From Acanthamoeba lenticulata (lineage: Eukaryota > Discosea > Longamoebia > Acanthamoebidae): 39,231 nucleotides of DNA. Location: NCBI GenBank assembly GCA_002179805.1, contig NAVB01001204.1:1-39231 (forward strand), in the 5' to 3' direction. Within the stretch, counting starts at the first letter, position 1. The number at the start of each line of letters is the position of its first letter. This document shows positions 31,801 to 39,231 of the stretch, piece by piece. The position numbers and the translations under genes are program-made. A model generated the notes under the pieces. That model did no database searches and was not told where the DNA came from. It saw only the letters and a list, made by a program, of their open reading frames with translations.

Positions 31801-34115
31801 GGGGCAGGGAAGAGCGAGGCGTTGCGCACCGCCGACGAGGGCCGCGGAGGGACCACCGCCACGCCGGCCGCTCTGCATGCGTTGACGCGCCAGGGGAAGC
31901 GTCAGACGATGGAAAAGAGAGGGAAAGGTGATTCGAGGCGGCGGTCACGAACGGGTTGGGACGGGGCGGGGCGAGCACGTAGAAGCCCGGGCGGGCGAGG
32001 CACAGGAGCCGCGTGCCCCAAGCGTGCACGGCGAGCCCGACCACCTTGCGCGGCTTGAGCTCCTTTTTGAAGGGTGGCAGAACGTCGAGGTCCATGAAGC
32101 TCTCCGTTGCCGCGGCCGCATGAGCTCCCGAGGCGCTACCACTGCTGGGCGCCGTCCCGGCCGTGAACTGCTGCTCGCTCAGCAGGTGGACCTGCGCTCG
32201 CGCCCCTGACGTTAGCCCATTGGCCAGTGCATACAACAATGCATTCCTGGAATGCCGACCTTGGAGCTGTCCTTGGTGCAGACGAGGAGCGCGTCGGGCG
32301 GGTAGTGGTGGACCGAGGTCACAGAGTGCTTGAGCGGGTTCTTGGCGCGCGCCACCTCTCGGTGCTCGCCCAGGCTCCACACGACCGTGGCCCTGCCGGC
32401 ATGCACGGAATGCGCAGTGCGGAATGGCATCTGAGCAATGCGGGGGCGCAAGAAGGGGTCGTTGAGATGAGCGTGTACTTTTCCGAGGAGACGATGAGAT
32501 GGTCGGTGAAGGCGTTGTAGGCGAGGCTGGTGATGGCGCCGTCGGGGCCCTTCTTCACGTCGTACGACGGAATCGGCTTCTGCTCGGCATTGGGCACCAG
32601 CGGGCACTTCCAAAACACGAGGGCCTTCCCGTCATCACCCGCCGCGACCACCTCGCCGGTGCTCTCGTTCAAGCTCTGCCGATAATTTGGTGAGAATATA
32701 CATTTCTAAATATTTAAAAATATAAAAATATAAAAAGTATTTTTTAATGTTAGAAAAAAGCGCACCAGGCGAGCAAAGAGAGAAACGATGGGCTTGGAGC
32801 TTGTCGAGGTAAGCGTTAACGTGCGGCACCATCGCGCACAGTCCCACAGCCGCACCTGCCGTTGGGGTCAGCATCACGCCGCGAAGAAGAGTCAGTGCGT
32901 GCACGGACGGATGAGGAGAGGCGAGGCCAGCAAGATCGCTGGTGGGTCGTTGTGGGACGGGAAGGGAACCTGGCCGTCGACGCAGGCAAAGGCAAGGACG
33001 GCCGAGCGCGGGAAGAAGTCGACAGCCAGCGCCGCGCGCCCGTCCAGCGCCGCGAGACTCACATGGCGCACCGCTTGCGACTGTGTACGCGGACACGCGT
33101 GAGCAAACGCAGGAAGTGAAAAGCGACAAGGGAGCGTACAAGGTAGTCAAAGAAGGACACGACCGAGTCGGTGGCAACCACGAGCCACCGGCCCTCGGGT
33201 CGGGTCTCCTCCGCCGCAGAGGCGCTGCTGCTCGGGGTCGACCCGAGGGTTCCCTTGCCGCCGGCGTCGGCGCTGCCGGGCCGCTGCAGCCCGGCCGCGA
33301 CACACGTCACGCCATGTCAGCACGAGCCCATGAGCGGTGGAGAGAAGAGCGGAGAGCGCACGGTGGCGAGGAGCTTGTGGTGGACGGCGTAGGCGTCGTA
33401 AAAAGTCAGCGCGTGGATGTTGACGCCCTTTTTCTCGGGGACAGCGGTTGCCCAGTGCTCGGCGCCCAGCGCGGCGATCACCACCTTTTTCTCCACGTTC
33501 CACACCTTGGTGCAGGCGAGTCAGACCACCGCACGCTCACCACGGGCACGACCCAGACGGGGCACGAGACGAACCTCGATGAGGGAGTCGTCGTAGGCCA
33601 GGGCGACCAGGGGCAGGACCGGGTGCTGCGCCACGGCCACGGGCCGCGCGCCGGCCGGGTAGTCAGCCTGCAGCAATATTTCCCACCCGCGTTCCATTTG
33701 GGGTTGTATTTGTGCTTCTGCTGACTGAGGCGCTCTTTTGTTGTTTTACGGCTGTAGCGTGTGTGCTTTCCTGACGGCAACTGTCACAACGCACCTGTCG
33801 ATCAATCCCAAGCTCTAGGCAAAACGGCAAAAAATGCACCAGGAGGAAAGGAAGAGGGGAGTGCTGGGAACGGGAAGAGAAAAGGGGGCCACGAATCTTA
33901 CCTAGGCTCCCGCGCCCTTGTTCTTCTTGCTTGCGGATCAAATTAATAAAACTCAGCGGAAAGAAAGAAATAACTATTTCTTGTCTCTTTTGTTCCTCTG
34001 GTGTGTGTAGCAGCTTCGTGCTGCCACTAACCCTACATGGTGCCCGAGCGGAAGGAAGCACCTGCCTCCACCTCACGTATGCACGAACAGGAATAGCCTC
34101 ACTTGGCTGGCGCAT
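28839..34115 (-). CDS. TSET complex subunit TTRAY2 / TWD40-2-like
   Basis: Twenty-five minus-strand exons: 34115-34077, 33929-33902, 33814-33795, 33667-33575, 33505-33362, 33283-33140, 33080-32970, 32855-32766, 32675-32479, 32392-32260, 32191-31953, 31872-31830, 31752-31697, 31601-31493, 31367-31244, 31141-30993, 30911-30852, 30771-30668, 30596-30504, 30418-30306, 30254-29933, 29824-29716, 29653-29307, 29173-29053 and 28958-28839. The product is about 1035 residues. It follows plant TWD40-2 in order: AQHPVLPLVALAYDDSLIEVW, GVNIHALTFYD, a propeller with VVAAGDDGKALVFWK and LLVCTKDSSKVHLL, GHIYYLREGEAIFTRDF, SGPVIGLKYRPIPP, ADFVEWDEEGKLCAIALPS, then helical repeats. TSET is an ancient coat complex kept in plants and amoebozoans. 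The first two exons and the junctions at 31244/31141 and 31830/31752 are less certain. Confidence 0.75.
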
Positions 34116-34234
34116 CACGTGGCCGCAGAAGGCCTCCTAATGGAGGCACTTGGGGGTGTAGTTGCTGGGCAGTCGGGCTGACTAGAGAGGACACCAAGAG
34201 GAGAGAGAGGACAGCCAAGTGCTGTTTATTATAT

Positions 34235-34815
34235 TCACTGAGAAGAGGAGGAAGTGGTGGTGGCGGGGGCAGAGGAGGACGCAGTCGTGCCAGCTGGCGA
34301 GCCGAGAGCAGCCTGACGTGCATCACTCAGCGCTTGCGTCGTGGAAGTTGGTGGCGTGACAAACGAGTAGAACGAGCTCAGCCGATGATAGTTGTGCTCG
34401 CGCACTTTAATGCTGGCAATAGGCTCCATCGTGTCTACGGCAAAATCGATGAACTTGCGGACTTTGCTGGGTGGGCCCTCGATCCAGATGAGTCGCTTGT
34501 GGGTCCTGATTTCAAAGTGCTCATAGCTCTTCTTGTGCTTGAACGGACTCTTGAGGAGAGCGAATTTCTTGTGGCGAGTGGGAAGCGGGATGGGGCCGGC
34601 CAGCTTCATCCCTACCATCTCAGCAGCGATGGCGATGTCTTCGGCCACCTTGGCCACTCTGCAGCAGCGGAAGGAAGGAAGGTAAGAATGGAGACAGACA
34701 GAGAATTAATTGAATTCAAAAATCGCCGGTGCTGCAGTTCCAATAACAATGGGCATAGATGAGGGCACCTCTTGTGGTAGCCGGAAATCACAAGCTCAGC
34801 CTTTCTCCAACTCAT
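34235..34815 (-). CDS. MRPS10: Mitochondrial ribosomal protein uS10m
   Basis: Two minus-strand exons, 34815-34769 and 34658-34235, encode 156 residues. The uS10 fold is clear: RKAELVISGYHKRVAKVAED, GPIPLPTRHKKFALLKSPF, then HFEIRTHKRLI. The PLPT, SPF/SPH and EIRTHKRL blocks are of bacterial/mitochondrial type rather than the cytosolic RPS20 type. The C-terminus carries a Ser/Thr/Ala-rich extension (about 125-156) absent from bacterial S10. ATG 34815 gives only a short N-terminus, so an additional upstream exon carrying an import signal cannot be excluded. The start is 170 bp from the divergent Barentsz-like start. The downstream TTRAY2 gene begins 120 bp after the stop. Confidence 0.88.
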
Positions 34816-34984
34816 TCTCTCTAGTGCGCCACAGCAATTGGCAGTAATGACAGCGACTGTTTCTCGCCACGTCTGGTGTTTTCCCAGATCTTTTCCTCAG
34901 CAACCCGTCTTGAGCCTGGCGAGACACAATCCTTCGCCAGAAGATAGGCTGCTGGTGTTTGTTCGCCCACACAAAGCTTTCTGT
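34816..34984. promoter_or_regulatory. Divergent promoter region of uS10m and Barentsz-like genes
   Basis: A 169-bp spacer lies between the outward-facing starts. No TATA box was seen. The frame of the plus-strand gene is open through it (in-frame ATG 34847), so the exact start of that gene is not fixed by sequence alone. Confidence 0.45.
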
Positions 34985-37468
34985 ATGCAGCGAAGGAGGC
35001 CCGGCGCAGGTGCCGAATCGGATTCGGATGATAGTGAGTCGCCTCTGAGCGGCTCCTACGATTCAGATGAGAGCGAGAGTGAAGCTGAGATCGTGCTGTC
35101 CAGGCGGCGGGGCGCCCGCCGTGAGGAAGATGAAGGCGAGGAGGGAGGAGTTGCGCCCGAGTCGCAGGCTAGCGAGTCCGACTACACAGAGACTGAGGAG
35201 GGAACCGATGATGACGAACAAGATGAGGAAGATGCCAAACCTGCCCCTGTCCGCATCGCGAAGAGGCCACCAGCAACAGCAGCAGAGGCACCTAATCGGG
35301 CGGCAGGCCGAGGGACTGAGGGTCAAGGAACCGGCAGGGGAAGAGGCAGAGGCCGAGGGCGAGGCAAAGATGCCGCTCAAAGGCCCCCTCTAGCGCATGG
35401 AGGAGGAAAGACAAGTTCTGGTGGGCGGGGACGAGGAGGATTGCCTGCAGGAGCTCCTTCTACAGGCAAAACTCAACAGAATCGAGTCAGGAATGCAAAT
35501 GGTGATGCAGAGCAGGCTTCGACTTCGGATGGTGTCGAATGGGGCGCTGCTGAATCTCCCACGCCAACAGCGCGTGCCCCGGGCAAGGCCGGCTACAAGG
35601 CTGCTCGAGGTAAGAAGCCTCCTCGGCACGTAGTAGCAGCAGGAGATCAGCAAGTGGGCGAGGTTGCCGCTCCATCGTCTGGCAATGGAGACGCATCGCC
35701 TGCTCATTCTGGCTCAAGATCTCGCGAGCGTCGACCACAACACAAAACGGCCAAAAAGCCATCAGCGGCCGCTACTCGCCCCGCCAACGATGATCAAAAC
35801 GAAGAGAAGAATGAGTCGAATCTCGAGGCACAAGGCGACGCGGATGAACAGGTCGATGCAGCTGTTGGCGAGAACGTGGAAGGCGAGGCCGATGATGGCG
35901 GGGCCCCCATCAACAACCCGACCAAAGACGGCCGACGACAGCGGCTCGCCCCGGACGACCCCCAGTACGTCCCTCGCGGCCGCTTCTTCATGCACGACGA
36001 CCGCTATGGCGGCCGCGGCCGGGGTGCGCACCAGCAAGCGACACAGCAGCAGCAGCAGCAGCAGCACTACGACTCTGCGCGCGAGGCCATCTGGATCCAC
36101 GACGGCTACGAGCGGCTCGAGCGCGAGGAGCGTGACGGCCGCGCGGCCAAGCGCGGCGGCAGCGCCGGAGCCAAGCCGCGCCACGGCGGCCGTGGCCGTG
36201 GCCGAGGCCAGCATGACCAAGCAGGCGCTGCCGGTCCGGAGACCGTCACCACCAGCACCGATGCCACCGCCGTCGATAGCCACGGCAAGCGGCCGCGAGG
36301 TCGAGGCCGAGGCTATCTGGCCCAGCAGCAAGCGGCCGATGGCGCCCCGACGGCGCAGCCAGTCAGCGCGCCGGCAGCCCACGGCCACGGCCACGCCGTC
36401 GGATCGTCCAAGCGCTATTCAACGCAGCGGGCCGCGGCCGCGGCCGGCGAAGCCGCGCCGACGGCGACGACAAACTACGACGACGCGACCTCGCTCGCGG
36501 CCAAGGCCGTCGCCGCGGCCGTGAACTCGGCCACGGGCGCGCCCATCAACCCGTCCGTACCTGGCGCCCTGCCCCACTTTGCCGCGCCGGGCGGCTATCC
36601 CTCGCCCATCCGAGCCGACGCCCGGCCCTTCCGGCCCAAGGGCCTCGGCGCCGGGGCCAGCCCGCTGTACGTGCCGGCCATGGCGCCGCCGGTGGCCGAC
36701 TACATGGCGGCCGCGGCCTACTACGGCGCAGCTGTGCCGCAGCCGGCGGCCTTTGTCCCAGCGGCCGCCGCCTATGGCTACACGCAGGGCCACTTCCCCA
36801 TGGTCGGCCACCACGTCCCGCTGGACTCCGGCGTCGAGGCCTCGCCCGAGTCGGACGCCGACCTCGCGGTCGACCCGGCCATCCTCGACGCGTCGGTGGC
36901 CTATGGCGTCATCGACCCCGCCATGGCCGACCCGCAGCTCACGGCCTACGGGGCCTACCCGCCGCCCTTCTTCTACGGCGGCCCGCCGGCCTACCATCTC
37001 CACCACGATCCGTACATGGTCGCGCCGCCGCCCGCCGGCAGCGGCGTCATGGACGCGCCGCTTGGCGGCGACTTCATGGGCGGCGGCGGACGAGGCCGTG
37101 GCCGGGGCCGAGGCCGGGGCCGCGGCGGGCGCGGCCACCATCACCAACACCAGCATCAGCATCACCTCCATCACGGCGGGAGCACGCTCTTCTACCCGCC
37201 GCCCGAGGAGGTGCAGCTTCCCTACGGCCATGACGAACTGCAGCAGGAGCAAGAGCAGCTGCACGGGCAGGAGGTCGGCGAGGAGCTGCAGCAGGAGGAG
37301 CAGGAGCAGTACGAGGCTGGAGACGTGAATGGCGCTGCGCCGTCGGAGCAGCAGCAGCAGCAGCCACGCAAGTCGCCGGTGGTGTCCAAGATGCGCGCCA
37401 AGGCGCCCAAGTGGGTGCCCAAGACAGCGACAACGGCGTCGACGACACCGGCGGAGACGACCTCGTGA
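34985..37468 (+). CDS. CASC3: Barentsz/CASC3-like exon-junction-complex protein
   Basis: A single exon encodes 827 residues from ATG 34985; an in-frame ATG at 34847 is an alternative. The N-terminus is acidic and Ser/Asp-rich. RG/RGG clusters follow (GRGRGRGRG at about 120 and again at about 400 and 700). The Btz/SELOR core lies near residues 320-375: DDPQYVPRGRFFMHDDR, a Gln-rich insert, then AIWIHDGYERLEREE. This equals the NPxYIPRxGxFFxHDxR and WxHDxF blocks by which CASC3 and Barentsz clamp eIF4AIII. The C-terminal half is Ala/Pro/Tyr-rich with His and Gln runs. Expected roles are in mRNA localisation, nonsense-mediated decay and exon-junction-complex stability. The Btz core is interrupted by a polyglutamine run (36045-36065). 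A 2.5-kb intronless gene is unusual here. Confidence 0.82.
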   Translation: MQRRRPGAGAESDSDDSESPLSGSYDSDESESEAEIVLSRRRGARREEDEGEEGGVAPESQASESDYTETEEGTDDDEQDEEDAKPAPVRIAKRPPATAAEAPNRAAGRGTEGQGTGRGRGRGRGRGKDAAQRPPLAHGGGKTSSGGRGRGGLPAGAPSTGKTQQNRVRNANGDAEQASTSDGVEWGAAESPTPTARAPGKAGYKAARGKKPPRHVVAAGDQQVGEVAAPSSGNGDASPAHSGSRSRERRPQHKTAKKPSAAATRPANDDQNEEKNESNLEAQGDADEQVDAAVGENVEGEADDGGAPINNPTKDGRRQRLAPDDPQYVPRGRFFMHDDRYGGRGRGAHQQATQQQQQQQHYDSAREAIWIHDGYERLEREERDGRAAKRGGSAGAKPRHGGRGRGRGQHDQAGAAGPETVTTSTDATAVDSHGKRPRGRGRGYLAQQQAADGAPTAQPVSAPAAHGHGHAVGSSKRYSTQRAAAAAGEAAPTATTNYDDATSLAAKAVAAAVNSATGAPINPSVPGALPHFAAPGGYPSPIRADARPFRPKGLGAGASPLYVPAMAPPVADYMAAAAYYGAAVPQPAAFVPAAAAYGYTQGHFPMVGHHVPLDSGVEASPESDADLAVDPAILDASVAYGVIDPAMADPQLTAYGAYPPPFFYGGPPAYHLHHDPYMVAPPPAGSGVMDAPLGGDFMGGGGRGRGRGRGRGRGGRGHHHQHQHQHHLHHGGSTLFYPPPEEVQLPYGHDELQQEQEQLHGQEVGEELQQEEQEQYEAGDVNGAAPSEQQQQQPRKSPVVSKMRAKAPKWVPKTATTASTTPAETTS
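36045..36065 (+). repeat. CAG run coding polyglutamine inside the Btz core
   Basis: Seven consecutive CAG triplets (preceded by gcgacacag) code a Gln run between the FFMHDDR block and the WIHDGYERLE block of the Barentsz-like protein. Confidence 0.9.
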
Positions 37469-37741
37469 GGAGCTTCATACAAAGGATGTCTGGCATTCCT
37501 CGTCCTGCGCCACGGTCGATAGTGGCGGGCGTTCCCTTGCTTGGGCGCCAGGGCAAGGGAGCCCCCATTTTTCCTGATTATTGTCACCATCACGCCGGTG
37601 CCCGAGCTGCTGCTGACGCGTGCCGCTTGACCCGCCACGGTTCCTCCCCCTTTGCTCAGCACGCGCCTTGGCGAGACCTTGAAATGCAAGAGCCCTTAAA
37701 ACAGCAACTGGTATACGCTCCCATGGTTTATCAATGACGTT
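37469..37741. other. Spacer between convergent Barentsz-like and CDC123-like genes
   Basis: This 273-bp region holds the 3' ends of two convergent genes. No ORF of note was seen. Confidence 0.6.
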
Positions 37742-39070
37742 TTAGGCGCAGTTGTTGGTGTTGCGCTCGGCAAGGTGCTTGCGCATGAGGCGCATCCACC
37801 ACGGGTTGCCGGACACCGTCGTGGGCGCCTCGTTGATGCGGAACTCAAAGGGCCCGCGACGGAAGACCTGCTTGTCGGTGAGCCAGTTGAACAGGGCCGC
37901 GTCCGTGTAGAAGTCCTGCGCGTGGACACAAGTCGCTCCGTCTCGTCAGTCCTTGCGTTGCAGCCCCGCGGCGAGGGAAGCGGGGAAGAAGAAGAAGAAG
38001 AAGTCGTACGAAAGGGTTGAGCTCGACGATGCGGACGGGCAGCGGGTCCGTGTGCTCGAGGTAGCACGGGAGGATGGCCAGGTCGACCACGTACGACTTG
38101 AAGGGCACTCGCTCCCGGAACGTGTGCCAAAACCTCACCAGGCTGCAGCCATCACGGGCATCGCCATCAGTCGTCACGATCAGTAAACTCAGTTCGCCAG
38201 GAGGAGCGCACCTGGCCTCGATTTTGGCGCGGTGCCGGACGACCTCGGGGAAGTAGCAGTCATAGTAGTACTGCGACAGCGCGTTCAGCTGGCCCTGGTA
38301 CACGAACCCTGCAATTATATGTTTTTATTTTAAAAATTATGAATACTAAAATAAAATAAAAATAAAATAAAATAAAATTGAATACCACGAAACTGCATGG
38401 CGGGCGCAAAGTCGACCCACTGCCGCACGGCTACGCTCAGGTTCCACGTGCGGTCGCGGTAGGCCAGGCGCTTCTGTTTCCGTTCCTCCCTCCTGAGTGA
38501 AGCGATGGGGGCAGGGAGGAAGAGGTGGACGAAGAGAAACACCTGGACGTCCTCGAACGTGCGGTAGGAGATGAGCAGCAGCTGCAGGGCCTCGTTTCCG
38601 CTCTCCACCCGCATTGCTCGGTGCAGCGCCCTGCGATTGTCACCACGCGCGGTCGTGTCGTGTCGTGTCATGCGCGTGTGCGGGGCACTTCATTTACGGA
38701 CAAGCAGTGGAACGCACGCGTAGATGGCGCACAGGCCGTGCTCGTTGCTCGTCACGTTGCGCTCATTCACCTGAATACCAGACCCCCGCCAAAGTCGGCC
38801 CAACGCGTTGCGGGTCTCGGGCATGTGGGTGGGGAAAGAGGGAAGGAGGGAGGAAGGCGCACGTGATCAATGACGCCGTCAAGATGCCGCTCAATCCGGC
38901 CCGTGCCCGTTGCGCCGTCCTTTGGGCTGCACGTTGGGGGGACATGAGAGAGATAAGTCGAAGAAAAGAGAGTATGAATACAGAGGGAATAGAAAACGCA
39001 CCTGCGGTCGGAGAGCTTGACAAAGGCGCCGTGCGGGTGGCTCTCCAGGACGGCCTCCAGCCGCTTCGCC
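37742..39070 (-). CDS. CDC123: CDC123/D123-family protein, 5' part beyond window
   Basis: The 3' part of a minus-strand gene, exons 39070-39002, 38926-38863, 38770-38718, 38630-38543, 38485-38386, 38308-38212, 38142-38010 and 37915-37742, about 258 residues. The family blocks are AFVKLSDRSPKDG, ALQLLLISYRTFEDVQ, WVDFAPAMQFRGFVYQGQLNALSQYY, a central helix, YVVDLAILP and VRIVELNPF. These match the CDC123 ATP-grasp-type core, including the RxFV-Q loop and the D-x-N-P ATP/Mg motif, here ELNPF. CDC123 promotes assembly of the eIF2 complex. The last residues of CDC123 are replaced by a family-specific end (WWMRLMRKHLAERN). The acceptor before 38485 (GGGAG) is the least certain. The exons encoding the N-terminus are to the right of the window, past an AT-rich intron. 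Confidence 0.83.
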
Positions 39071-39231
39071 CTGTTGGCGCGACCAACAAAAAAATTGTAA
39101 GAATAATTAATAAATAAAGAAATTCGATAAAAAAGTTATATTTAACACCTCGATAGATAAAAAATTAAATAAGAATCTTTTAGAGCTTTTCTTGGATTAT
39201 GCTAAAGTAAATTCAAGAGCACTTTACCCAA
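39071..39231 (-). other. AT-rich intron of the CDC123-like gene running off the edge
   Basis: The stretch from 39071 to the window end ends in a caacag acceptor on the minus strand and is very AT-rich from about 39095 on. It has no coding signal and is read as intron sequence continuing beyond the window. Confidence 0.6.

Noticed and set aside
36419..37264. 281-residue minus-strand open frame and a 249-residue plus-strand frame
   Set aside because: Shadows of the Ala/Gly/His-rich Barentsz-like coding exon; no independent signal.

Overview
The window is nuclear DNA of a gene-dense, GC-rich, intron-rich unicellular eukaryote. It best fits an Acanthamoeba-like amoebozoan. The support is about 109 short GT-AG introns (mostly 50-150 bp, donors usually gtacg or gtgcg), AT-rich spacers of 65-400 bp between GC-rich exons, no operon-like ribosome binding sites, and a gene set that includes a TSET coat subunit, nicalin, Barentsz and DCAF12. 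The species assignment is inference. Gene models were spliced by hand from frame continuity and recognised family motifs; every complete model closes in frame.

Layout. 1-5.2 kb: ATP6AP2-like V-ATPase accessory protein (minus) head-to-head with nicalin (plus), then an intronless Ras GTPase. 5.6-7.6 kb: tRNA-Ala(AGC), the nucleolar protein Nop16 and an unrecognised Ser/Pro-rich protein. 7.7-13.6 kb: gamma-synergin-like AP-1 accessory protein (minus), head-to-head with a 19-exon DCAF12-like WD40 protein (plus), then a small membrane protein (minus). 14.1-17 kb: a small possibly mitochondrial protein and a seven-repeat FG-GAP propeller membrane protein. 17.2-21.1 kb: mitochondrial ribosomal protein uL24m, then an ankyrin plus talin-rod-like protein. 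21.2-26 kb: a relic of a Prp5/DDX46-type helicase (minus) head-to-head with a VIT-vWA protein that contains an eIF5A-like domain. 26-28.6 kb: F-box protein with a long acidic tract and a cysteine-rich secreted or GPI-type protein (both minus). 28.8-34.8 kb: 25-exon TSET subunit TTRAY2/TWD40-2 and mitochondrial uS10m (both minus). 34.9-39.2 kb: Barentsz/CASC3-like single-exon gene (plus) convergent with the 3' part of a CDC123/D123 gene (minus), whose 5' end lies beyond the right edge.

The genes do not form one pathway. Recurrent themes are membrane trafficking (ATP6AP2, synergin, TSET), translation and RNA (Nop16, uL24m, uS10m, Barentsz, CDC123, helicase relic, eIF5A-like domain), ubiquitin ligase adaptors (DCAF12, F-box) and cell-surface or adhesion-type proteins. 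The most unusual object is the VIT-vWA protein, which carries an eIF5A-type N-terminal domain with the intact hypusine-site loop. No virus, transposon or CRISPR array was seen.
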